Origin: Brachypterus glaber
Taxonomy: Eukaryota > Arthropoda > Insecta > Coleoptera > Kateretidae
Reading direction: 5' to 3'
DNA: 64,000 bases
Assembly: GCA_958510825.1 (NCBI GenBank)
Contig: OY294049.1
Span: 33,260,774-33,324,773, forward strand
The notes beneath the pieces are model-generated. The model worked only from the letters and a program-made list of their open reading frames with translations. It did not search any database and was not told the origin of the DNA. Each line of letters opens with the position of its first letter. Position 1 is the stretch's first letter. The position numbers and the translations under genes were made by a program. This document shows positions 54,655-64,000 of this stretch, one piece after another.

Positions 54655-55710
54655 CTGAAACAAGTCGCGTGCGAAGATTAGAGAAAAGCATAATTGAAAT
54701 TATTTTTATTTTTAAAAATATATTCGCAGACTATTATTTTAAGGTTTATTAAAATTATATTAGTTTTTTGTTAGATATTGTTAAATATTGAAAAAATATT
54801 TAAATACGAGGTGGGCCAATGAAGTTCCTTACAAGCATTTGTGGAGGTAGAACTTTAATATGTATAGATCATTTTAAAAACTTTTAAAAAGTGGGGAAAT
54901 ACATTGTAACTTATTACTAAGCTAGATCTGGAAAATGTCATTTCCCAACCAGAATTTTAAAATAAAATGGAATGTTTTGTGAAAGAATTGAGTATATAAT
55001 AAACGATTTAATCTATCCTCGTAGACAAGAAAAGAAATTATGGACCTACCCTCGTAAATATAAAAAAATTAAGTACCTATACACGAAAAAATTATAAGCA
55101 TATGAAAATGACAAAAATACATGACAATATGCAATATATGGACGTAACATTAAATCTTTGTAACTATTTGTGATTAAAAAATATATATAACAAATTAAGT
55201 ATTTTGAATCATTTTAGTCACAATTTCGTACCAAAGCTCAAGATATTCTCAAATACAAAAGCAAAAAGAAACACATATAAGTCGTAAAACGTCGTAAAAG
55301 AGTATTAATGCATTAAATAAAGTTTGATTTTTTTAAATTTAAATATTGAGCTAACGTGGAATTTGAAACTAAAACATATTTATATTTAATAAAATAGCCT
55401 TTTTCCCGTAAAAATTTCAATAGAACAGAACCGACATACAAACCCAGAGAGGCAGTGGATTTTGAGCAGGTCCGGCTTCAGGGAGTGGCAGGCTCCAATC
55501 TGCTTTTTTAGTCAGATCCACAGGTCGGCAGTTGAGTCAACCCTCAATAAAAAATATAAACGTTTTTTTGTTTGTTTTTACGAGGAAAAAAGTACATTCA
55601 TTCGCTCTTTCATACGATTATATTTATTTAAAAAAGTAAGAGATGGAATAAAAAATAAAAATAAAGTTCAATTGTAAGAATGTAGTTTATATATATTTTT
55701 GTTCCCACTA
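54655..55710. other. Probable IP6K intron, no exon found
   Basis: AT-rich. A GC-richer patch at 55445-55545 (GGCTTCAGGGAGTGGCAGGC) is open for about 25 codons on both strands but has no convincing splice sites or recognisable peptide. Confidence 0.4.
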
Positions 55711-56030
55711 TTATTATACTATCCACAGCGCAAGCGCTAGAATAGTACTATATTACCCATAATACGGTAGTATCGAATTTCCCAAAATCGCTAGGTCCAA
55801 ATGTGTTTCATGAAAAAATAAGATACTTTAAAATGTCCGTATGTCTGTCTGCCCGTCCGACCAATGCAATATATCCAATGCAGTGTCATGTTTTTTGTGG
55901 ACACGATAACTTAAGAACAAATAATCCGATCGACTCGAAATTTTCAGGAAAAATTAAATTCTTTGAGGGGAAGATCCATATTGGTTTTAAAAGTAATCCC
56001 CCCACTATGGGGGGTTAAACTTAAAAAAAA
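55711..56030 (+). repeat. Dispersed repeat family F, copy
   Basis: TATTATACTATCCACAGCGC leads to TAATACGGTAGTATCG, TTTCATGAAAAAATAAG, a GTCTGCCCGTCCG word and AATAATCCGATCGACTCG. It parallels 42383-42760, 31937-32190 and the complement of 10440-10570. Followed by A/T low complexity to about 56200. Confidence 0.65.
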
Positions 56031-56624
56031 TAAAAACCATTAATTAAAATTGTGATTTGTTTTACAAAAAAATAAATATTAAAAAAAAAATTGTTAAAAA
56101 AAATGATGTTGAAGTTTTTTATTTTTTTTTTTATTTTTTTATTAATTTTTTCTGAAAAAAAGAAATTTCTTTAAAAAAACGTTTTTTAAAACAGTCATAA
56201 TTATGTTTTTAGATAATACTTTTTTTGGAGAATTAATTTTCAAACTTAAAAGTTTTACTAAAAAATTTTTTAGTCCATCTCTGGTTTCAAAAATCCAAAA
56301 ATTAATAATATTTTCCTATACTTACCTTTTGAATATTATTTATTACAAAATTACTTACTTAAATTATAATTATTTACGACACTTTACCTACAGGATGTCC
56401 ACAGGTAATCATTAAAAACTTTATGTTAACTTATATTTTCAACAAAAAGTTCTATTGCCTATGAACCACCCTGTATATAAAAATAACAATTTATAAAAAA
56501 TTGTAATAGTTTGGATTTTTTCAAATACAGGCTATTTTTGTAAATGACCCCTCCCCTTATAGTCTAAGAGCTGGTGACCATTTTTATTTCATTATTTTCT
56601 CCCGGCTGTATTTTAAAGTACATG

Positions 56625-57110
56625 CAAATGGCCAGGTTCGGGATCGGGTCCCTTTGGGTGCTTGAAACCCCAGAAAGGTGGTAAAATGGGGTATACGAAA
56701 AATATTTTTTAACCTACAGAGTCAAATACATTACATTTATAACATTTAGATTAGTCTATTTTCACAGTTGCACACAATTATTCGGCAGGCCAAGGGGTAA
56801 AAACAGACTTTAAAAAGTTTATTTTACATAAGTCAATAATATAAAGTCGAAAGAATGTTCATTTAATCAAAATATCACTTCATAAATTCTCATTTCTTTA
56901 AAAAATTGAGTATCACATATGTCAAAGCCACTTTTTAAAGAGTGTTCTTACCCCCTTGGCCCCAGAATTATTGTGTATAACTATGAAAATAGCTTAATCT
57001 GAATGTAATAAATGTAATGTATATGACTAGGCAAGTTGGCTCATTGCCAGAGCTTTTGGAGCTTCTAACACCCAAAAGAACCGGATCCGAAGCCTAGCAA
57101 TATGGAAATA
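56625..57110. mobile_element. Fold-back with arms of about 200 bp
   Basis: GGTTCGGGATCGGGTCCCTT, then TTTGGGTGCTTGAAACC and GGCCAAGGGGTAAAAAC are mirrored by GTTCTTACCCCCTTGGCC, ACACCCAAAAGAACCGGAT and CCGAAGCC. No coding. Confidence 0.7.
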
Positions 57111-57131
57111 GCTTAATTTGAATGTACTTTA

Positions 57132-58361
57132 GGGAATGTTCAAGTATTACGTAACGCTATACTGCCCTACTACCCTAAAAAGCAGTAACTCCATATTAAA
57201 TAAAACTCAGATAATGGCAAAAACAGTAAATCGTCTTAGCCACACCCTTGTGTTATAGCTAGAATCGAGAAAGTGGGCGTATAAATTTAGGTTTGATGTA
57301 CCTTTATTATAACACAAGTTTCGCAATTATTAATTATTTATTTAAAAAGAAAATGGGACTTACTGCTTTTTAGCTTAGTATCTCGTAGTCAAAATTTTTA
57401 GCAACGCTAAACTAAAAAGCAGCATGTGACAAGATAAAGAGAAAACAACCCAAATAATATATATATTTTTTAATTTCTTTTAACAGTCAATTTTACTTTC
57501 CCCTTGGGCCCAAGGAAAGTCTTGCGTAAGTAAGAAAAAATTGAAACATTTTTATTGTTTTTTTTCACGTTTCTCGACGTTTTATATCCACAAAAGACGA
57601 TTTCCCTAAAAAGAAATCTGTTCCTCGGTCTGTTTGTCGGTCGGTCTGTCTGTTTGTTCGGAAAATTTGTGACCACGATAACTCGAGAAAACTTTGAGCT
57701 AAAGACTTCAAATTTGTATCATAGATTTATTATCCAAAGTTTTAGGCTGAGATTGTTTTTGGTAAAAATCGGTGTGTGGTAAAAATCGGTGTGTGGTAAG
57801 GGGGTAAAAAACAAGTTTTTTAAAAAACATTTGTTTTTTTATTTTCTTTTCTTTTTCAAAAAAAGAAACATTTTTTTAATTGCATTTAAAAAAAAAAATT
57901 ATTTTTTTTGAATTTGTTTTTAAATTCAAAAAGTCCAACGTTACGTAACACTTAAAAAATGATAAACTTGTAAAATGTTTATTGTATCACGTTTTTAACA
58001 ACGATCTAGGCGGATTCGTTGCAAATTTTATTGCACACGGCGTTTACTAAATCCTCTAAATAAAACAAAAAATAGAGATGGAAAACCATAAGCAATAACC
58101 GGCTTTCGGTTAACCAGTTGCGGAAATTACCTGAGGCCGGTTTTTGGTTAAAACACGGAAGCAATAACCTGTTAAAAACCGGGTTAAACCTTTTAAGGTT
58201 TAAAAAACAAAATTTCCTTTCAATTTCTTTACTTTTTGTAAAAAAAATGTTACATAACAAATGGGAGGGGGTGGGGGGTCTTGAAAATGTTACGCCGCGT
58301 TACATGGGGATGGGGGTCTAAAATGGCCAAATTTTGCGTTACGTAATGCTTGAACGTTCCC
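57132..58361. mobile_element. PIF/Harbinger-like MITE split by insertions
   Basis: The tips GGGAATGTTCAAGTATTACG and GCGTTACGTAATGCTTGAAC...GTTCCC have TTA on both sides (57129-57131, 58362-58364). Intact relatives are 143-239 bp, so about 1 kb of foreign DNA lies inside. This includes a hairpin bounded by CTAAAAAGCAGTAA (57174-57375) and a family R core (57575-57795). Confidence 0.6.
57575..57795 (+). repeat. Dispersed repeat core (family R), plus copy
   Basis: Best-preserved copy: a GTCTGTTTGTCGGTCGGTCT run, TTTGTGACCACGATAACTCG, ACTTTGAGCTAAAGACTTCA, TTATCCAAAGTTTTAGGCTG and GATTGTTTTTGGTAAAAATC. A GGTAAAAATCGGTGTGTGGT segment is tandemly doubled at 57761-57798. Confidence 0.7.
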
Positions 58362-58370
58362 TTAAACCAT

Positions 58371-59542
58371 ATATCGTTGGCTTACAAGTAAAAGGCACTA
58401 AGTCACTTTTTTGCAAAAATGGGATTTTAATGGCACTGCAATTAATTTTTGATGATCTATGTATAGGTAAACCGAACTAACTTCTAGGTGGACTGCCAAG
58501 GGAGTTACCCACTATACAAAACGCACCAATTTGATTTTGATTAAAATTTTATCTGGCAATAGGCACTAAGTCACTTAGTGCACTTAGTGCGTTTTACTTG
58601 TAGATTATTTCAAATGTTTCTGCACTAAGCGACTTTCTAAAAAGAGCTAATTTATAAAAATATGATTGCTTAAATCATTTATATGATACAATATCGCGTT
58701 ATTTATTGTACTGACAAACGCATACAAATTTTGCTATGTTAAAGTTGATGGAATATAGACAGAACAGGGAAACAGAACTTTACCTGTAAAAAAAATTACA
58801 TGTACTTTCGATGTGTAGGTAATAATTTAATTATCATTTACATTGGTTTTTTTATTATCAGATAATTATCCTTGCTTACTACATAAATAACAAGAAAATT
58901 AAAAAAAAACTAAAGTTCGCGGCAAGTTCGGAAAACAGCCCTTAGAATTGCACCGTGAAGTGTTTTATTATTAATAATGATTCATTATAATTATTGACTT
59001 TAGGAGACGCTTCTTTGCCGGCACAGCCGATGGCCTCTGAAAACTGTCTTAGTTCTGGTATAGTAAGCAGTTTCATATAATTAATAATAATAATTATTAT
59101 TAATTTTGGAAACGTTCTTTAAACAATCAAAAAGTCCAAACCCTTCTTTTAAAAATCTAGTTTTTGTAAACATCTTGTTTTCTACTTATAATTATACATT
59201 ACGTTTAATTAATAGAAGGGTTTTAATTTTAAATAGTTATTTTTTATATTATTTTATTGACTTAGTGCTCTTTACTTGTAAGCCGACGTCGTGGGCCTGC
59301 AAGTAAAAGGCACTAAGTCCATGTCTTTTCTCAAATTTAGTTGAATTAAACTACTTCAATTATTCTTTATTTAACTGCAAATGGGATATTATTATGTCCA
59401 AACATGTCATTGCAATATGCGGTAGTTTTTTTCCAAAAACAATTATTACAAAAATTAAAAAACAACAATGAAAGTTAAATTTGTCAATATCTAAAAACCA
59501 TGTTTTTGTACTTAGTGCTCTTTACTTGTAAACCGACGATAT
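58371..59542. mobile_element. Composite CACTAAGT element, copy 2
   Basis: Opposite orientation to 5919-6998, with the same TIRs (ATATCGTTGGCTTACAAGTA and its partner) and the same internal head-to-head junction near 59262-59320. It differs at 58739-58915, where new sequence replaces a shorter stretch of copy 1. It adjoins the right TTA of the split MITE. Confidence 0.8.
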
Positions 59543-59615
59543 AAAATACAGCCGGGAGAAAAAATTAAATAAAAATGGTCACCAGCTCTCTGTCTATTAT
59601 AACTTATTTATTTGA

Positions 59616-59972
59616 AATGATGCACGGTACTCCTGAAAATAGTTTTAGGCGTTATTCTATGAAGAGTACTGAGTAAAATAAGGCCAATACTATAATTTTA
59701 CGCAGATCCGTTTTTAAGAAAATCGATTTTTTTTCCTTTAAACCATTACAGCAGTTAATCATTTTATGGTTTTTTCTACTTTTAAATGAAAAATGCAATC
59801 AACATGTTGCTGCAAATTTTGGAAAAAATCGATTTCTCCAAAACGGCTCTGTGGAAAATTTTAATTTTGGACTTATTTTAATCAGTACTCTTCATACAAT
59901 AACACCTATATAGTAATTCGTTTAATACGAAAACTTTCATTAAAACTATTTTTTAGGACTACCGTGTGTAAA
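59616..59972. repeat. Palindromic repeat, about 100-bp arms
   Basis: GGCGTTATTCTATGAAGAGT and GCACGGTACTCCTGAAAATA on the left are mirrored by ACTCTTCATACAATAACACC and AGGACTACCGTGTG. AAAAAATCGATTT words lie around the centre. Confidence 0.65.
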
Positions 59973-60876
59973 TAACTTTAACCCAAAAATGCTCTCAATA
60001 GTCAGATTTTTTGATTTTTAATATGCATATATAGCTTAGGATTATTTTAAGACCAAATTTGGGAAAAGCAATTTTATTGCAAAAATAGGCTTGGAAGGTG
60101 ACATTTGCTCCAAGAAGAAAATTACTATAATATACATATTACATATTATGTAACATGTACATATTACATATTATGTAACTTTAAATAAAAAAGTTACACG
60201 GGGGGAGGTCTTTAAAAAAACAAATTGTAGTGCCTTAAAAAAAACAATCTCACTATGCTGACTTTTGAACGGTTTTGAATGATTTTACTAAATAACTCAT
60301 CAAAAAAGTATTCAAAAATTGGGATAGTAAGATTAATTTTTAAAAGACACGTTTGAAAATATTTGGAACAATATGACAAAAAAAACATTCAAACTAAAAT
60401 TTTCATACACACAAAAATTCAAAATACAATAAAACAGAAAAGGCCTTTTAAAATAAATAAAATTGAAAAATAATTTTTTATTTTGTTCCAAACAATAATA
60501 ATCTGACATAAAAACAATATTATTTTATTATAAAAATAAAATATCATACATTGTACAGTTTTATATCATTTTTTTTTTTAGTAAATAAGCATTTTTCACA
60601 CAACAATATAACAAAAAAAACGACAAAATGTAATGTGAAAAGTAAAACATAAAAACATATGAGTTGCAGTTAGATTTTGTTTTTATATAGTTCATACAGT
60701 GTACAATTTCAAAAATGGGTAATTTGTTTTAGGTGAAACTGAGGGTTATGAATATATAATTCAAAAATGAACTAAACTCATGCAATTGAGATTAATTAAA
60801 TATAAATATCGACATGTTTTATTATAAAAAAATAAATATAAAACAGGATATAAAAAAATAATTATATTTATTATAT
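59973..60876. other. No gene seen
   Basis: AT-rich. ACATATTACATATTATGTA is repeated at 60134-60179. Confidence 0.45.
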
Positions 60877-61461
60877 AGCCTATTCCAGAACTCGCGTACA
60901 GAAATTTGAGGGTATATTAAAACCTCTGGAAAATATGAAAAAAATGTCAAAAAAAATCCATCTTCGTTCAATTCAAAAATAAGAACGCTTTAAGTGGACC
61001 AATACTGTTGCTGATGTTAAATTACCTTTAAAATTTGAACTGGTAGGTATGGAAGCAAATTTAATTATTTCACCTACATATTCTGTAGGTTGACATGGTG
61101 ATTAATGTGACATAAATATTTATTAATGTCAAAAAACCACCGCCGGATGGAGTGACCCTATACAAATAGAATATTTGATAGCCTCTGTCGTTTTGTCAAA
61201 ATATAGTAACCTAAAAAGATTTTAAAGTTGAAAGTCTCAAACAATGCACGCGTCAACAATTAAAATGCAACCATAGTTACTAATAAGTAGGGAAAAACTA
61301 ATTTGTAGGTAATTTAACATCAGCAACAGGATTGGTCAGATTAAATAGCTTCCTTTTTAATTAGTATTGAAGATAGTTTTTTTTTTGATTTTTTTTTCAT
61401 ATTTTCCAGAGGGTTTTTAATATACCCTCAAATTTCTGTACGCGAGTTCTGGAACAGGCTG
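60877..61461. mobile_element. TIR element with CCTGTTCCAGAACTCGCGTA ends
   Basis: AGCCTATTCCAGAACTCGCG at the left and CGCGAGTTCTGGAACAGGCT at the right form arms of about 70 bp through GAGGGTATATTAAAACCTCT. A second inverted pair GTTGCTGATGTTAAATTACC lies further in. The end motif also appears at 38707. No transposase. Confidence 0.75.
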
Positions 61462-62044
61462 TATATTTCTATATTAATTTATAGGTACTGACTGTATCAA
61501 AAATAAAGTGAATTTTGGCATCATTTAAAACTTAAACCCAAACTTAATGAATTTAAACTTAATTTTAATGTCAACGAGGCTTAAATTTAAATAACAAACA
61601 ATAAAAACATGGTAGAGTCAAATTAGAAGGTATTTGGACTGACGTCATCATAAAATAGTACCTAAATATAGTTTTATTTTGCATAATATGATATCCATTT
61701 TATGGTAGTTAGTTATTACAGATCTTCCATAACATCAAATCACCATGGTAAAATGCAAGTGATGAACCATTACAAAATACTTGTACACGGACTTCCGAGA
61801 TTTTTGTACGACTTCCGAGATTTTCGACATCATATCATACTATTTTTGAGCCTTTTCGGTAAGATTTATGAAAAATCTTGCCGAAAATTAACGAAATTTT
61901 CGATACTCTTGTTAAAATTTTTGAAAGATATTTAAAAAACTTTTTGTACGCGTACTTTCCAAAAATACGACGGCATTTAGTTATTATTTTGTGTTGACCT
62001 CAGTCCAAATAGATGTAAATTTGACTATATTTTTGGTTTTGATC
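61462..62044. other. No gene seen
   Basis: The plus frame at 61702-61935 is not recognised; GACTTCCGAGATTTT occurs twice at 61789-61824. No repeat ends. Confidence 0.4.
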
Positions 62045-62491
62045 AAGATGTCTGAAGGCTTTAGCCCTGGTGTACAGACTCGTCCTGTTGTTGCGGCGAC
62101 TAACAGGGGCCGCCACGCTATAAGCGGCCGTCAAATTGGACTAAAAATTGCTAAAAATGTTGGTCAGTTAAGAATATCGTTAACTTTTAAAATTAAAAAT
62201 GTAAACATTACCTACAAATACGATCGTTTCAGCAATTTTCAGTTCGATTTGACGACCGCTTATAGCGTGGCGGCCTCTGGTAAGTGCCTATTCACAAGCT
62301 CGCATAAGAACATAAAACATAACAATGCGATGCCGTGATTGGCTTGATGGGCCGCCATGTATCTTGTAAGCCAATCACGGCATCGCATTCTTATGTTTTA
62401 TGTTCTTATGAAAGCTTCTGGATATGCAGTAAGTCGGCGCAACAACATAACCAGTCTGTACACCATGGAACTAAGTTTCTCCAGACATCTT
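62045..62491. mobile_element. TIR element with a MITE inside its right arm
   Basis: Left arm 62045-62140 (AAGATGTCTGAAGGCTTTAG, then TGGTGTACAGACTCGTCCTG, then GGCCGCCACGCTATAAGCGG) is complemented at 62253-62282 and 62434-62491. The right arm is broken by the MITE at 62285-62428. Confidence 0.8.
62285..62428. mobile_element. GCATAAGAACATAA hairpin MITE with 5-bp target duplication
   Basis: TGCCTATTCACAAGCTCGCA and its imperfect complement ending TATGCA bound 144 bp. GTAAG precedes (62280-62284) and follows (62429-62433). The left arm of the host element predicts a single GTTAG at this point, confirming insertion with duplication of GTAAG (possibly GTAAGT). Confidence 0.85.
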
Positions 62492-62843
62492 GGCTTTAAT
62501 GAATAAAGTATCCCGAAATTCACTTTTTATAACACCCAGTTGTCATAGTAATATCACAGAATATTAAATCCGAGATTAAATCACATTTTATTGCTGTAGT
62601 ATGACAAAATACATTAATTAATACATAACAGTATTTGTAAAAGTAAAAAGTTTTTGAGTCTTTTTTGCTTCCCTTTCACTAAGTATATTTTCGCTTAACT
62701 CTACACTCAGAGAATTTTTAAGCATTTAGGGCTTAAAATCAAGTATTTATGTAGATAACTGAAACTTGAGTACTTATTCCACTACTATTCCAATTACCGT
62801 AAAAAACATTTTTTTTTATTTTTAATTTTCTTACGTACTCTTT
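62492..62843. other. No gene seen
   Basis: AT-rich, no supported feature. Confidence 0.45.
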
Positions 62844-63826
62844 TGGTGATAAAGCAAGAACATCGTTTTCTTTAAAAACAATAAAGTGTAGAGATAGCAA
62901 CTTAATTTATTATTTCAGAAACAGTAAAATTTTAATCACTTAGTTTTAAGAGATTTAAGCAGTATTTGGAGGATTAAAATACTAAAAGAAAGAGTCTTTT
63001 ATTAAAAAATAGAATAAAATAGGCAGAATTTGATCAATAACTTAAAATAAAATATGAAAAAGTTTCTATAAAGGGTGGTCCGGAAATAATCCCTAAGGGC
63101 CCTTCGAAGATGACATATTGAATAGGAACAAATAAGAGCATTAATAAAATTTTAATGCTGCAGGGCGATTCTTCATTTAAAACTAAGCAAAAAAGTTTTC
63201 TTAATCAAAACACATAAATTTAATATTAAAGGAGTTATGGCCTTTTAAAAAGTAACTTTTATGGTGGCACAAAATGTTACTTCCTCTTAATTGCATTTTT
63301 TTGGAAAACGGTTGCCTTCAGTGTTACACTATCTGACATTTTGTATGTATTTTTACTCGAGAAATCTATATTTTTTACAAAAAATCCAAAAAAAAACTAC
63401 ATATAAAAGAGTTTGGGGCAAAAATTTGTTAAGCCTCACATATTTTGTCCGTCTAGGCATAAATTCAAAATAAATAAATTAACATAAAATTATTGCCCTT
63501 ATTAATACTAGTATACATGCAAAAGTTCCTCGCTCTAGCTTAAAGGGTACCAGAGTTATTAATTAAAAACCTTATTTTTATACAATTTTAAAGGGCTCCC
63601 TTAGGGCTCATTTCCGGAACACCTTTATAGAATTTTTTTGTTGATATTTTTGGATGTGGAATCACCTCTTAAATTTTGGCATGCCAGTTATTGATCACCC
63701 TGTATATATAATAAAATTTTACTGTTAATAAATTAATATCAATTAATATAATAAATAAAGCTGGCACGAGAGCTGGCATCTCTACACTTTGTTTTTAAAG
63801 AAAACGATGCTCTTGCTTTATCACCA
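62844..63826. mobile_element. TIR element enclosing a fold-back fragment
   Basis: TGGTGATAAAGCAAGAACAT and CGTTTTCTTTAAAAACA with TGTAGAGAT form a 53-bp left arm, complemented at 63778-63826. The interior 63045-63710 is a partial copy of the large fold-back at 38068-39475 (right half, ending TTGATCACCCTGTATA). No coding. Confidence 0.7.
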
Positions 63827-64000
63827 TATCAAGAGTAAGTAAGGAGATTTACAATAAAAAAATATATTTTTGAAATTTCTCTTACTGTTACTGTACTCCA
63901 AATATAGTGTCCTACATATCGCACCCGTTATGGAACAGTGTCATAACACAAAATTTTGAAAAAGGTGTTTAGTGTATTATTACTGCTCTTATTGAGATCT

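Larger units (their letters stand above)
56566..59600. mobile_element. Multi-layer transposon nest bounded by an inverted pair
   Basis: AGAGCTGGTGACCATTTTTA and TTTTCTCCCGGCTGTATTTT at 56576-56625 are complemented at 59545-59592. Between them lie a fold-back (56625-57110), a split Harbinger-like MITE (57132-58361) and a CACTAAGT composite (58371-59542). The outer pair is read as the original element pushed apart by later insertions, although two independent copies are possible. Confidence 0.55.

Noticed and set aside
57030..57095. tRNA-like or tRNA-derived SINE sequence (GGTTC-like word near a stem)
   Set aside because: It is part of an inverted arm; no cloverleaf with proper anticodon and T arms can be drawn.
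61991..62338. 115-codon plus frame containing RGRHAISGRQIG
   Set aside because: It runs through an inverted arm and into a MITE; the same peptide stretch is produced by arm symmetry.
1..64000. Endogenous viral genes, LTR retrotransposons, rRNA or canonical tRNA genes
   Set aside because: I looked for capsid, integrase, envelope and polymerase motifs, paired LTRs and RNA-gene signatures and saw none; only non-LTR and DNA-transposon remnants are recognisable.

Overview
The window looks like a gene-poor, repeat-saturated stretch of an AT-rich animal nuclear genome, most likely an insect and possibly a beetle (an inference from the gene sequences, spliced gene structure and transposon types). 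There are no operons, bacterial signals or recognisable viral genes. Two host genes are well supported. A complete, single-exon BET1-type SNARE lies on + at 45796-46128. The 3' part of an inositol hexakisphosphate kinase (IP6K) lies on - at 51768-54654, in three exons whose splice phases join exactly; its 5' exons must lie beyond base 64000. The two genes converge tail to tail, about 5.4 kb apart.

Almost everything else is mobile DNA, mainly small non-autonomous DNA elements with terminal inverted repeats (TIRs) or complete fold-backs. Elements with informative ends are: a mutator-like fold-back with long arms and 10-bp flanking repeats (8534-9600); a TTAA-flanked element (13281-14187); a Tc1/mariner relic with a decayed transposase (21801-22709); a hAT-like element with an 8-bp target duplication (23156-23767); PIF/Harbinger-like MITEs flanked by TTA (20261, 37276, 46653, 46895, 57132); and a TA-flanked element sitting in another element whose empty site is visible elsewhere in the window (34376-35284). 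Three non-LTR retrotransposon tails are present: 12028-12490, 13316-13926 and 49728-49860.

Layout: 0-7 kb fold-backs, a nested palindrome, tandem arrays and a composite element built on a CACTAAGT motif; 7-15 kb fold-backs and two retrotransposon tails inside DNA elements; 15-22 kb hairpins, a nested TIR element and the Tc1 relic; 22-27 kb hAT-like and GACGTC-rich elements and a 510-bp tandem duplication; 27-31 kb comparatively unique DNA with one possible 5' exon; 32-40 kb motif-iterated elements and large fold-backs; 40-47 kb hairpin MITEs, an exon-like tandem array and BET1; 47-51 kb repeats; 51.7-54.7 kb IP6K; 55-64 kb deeply nested elements within or beyond the IP6K upstream intron.

The most interesting pattern is that five elements with unrelated sequences (5919-6998, 23156-23767, 24021-24792, 32403-33084, 34376-35284) share one design: a short motif found at the element ends is repeated inside in both orientations or as tandem copies. 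A second candidate is a tandem array at 44415-44830 in which 86-bp blocks are bounded by splice-like AG and GT sites, about 1 kb upstream of BET1.
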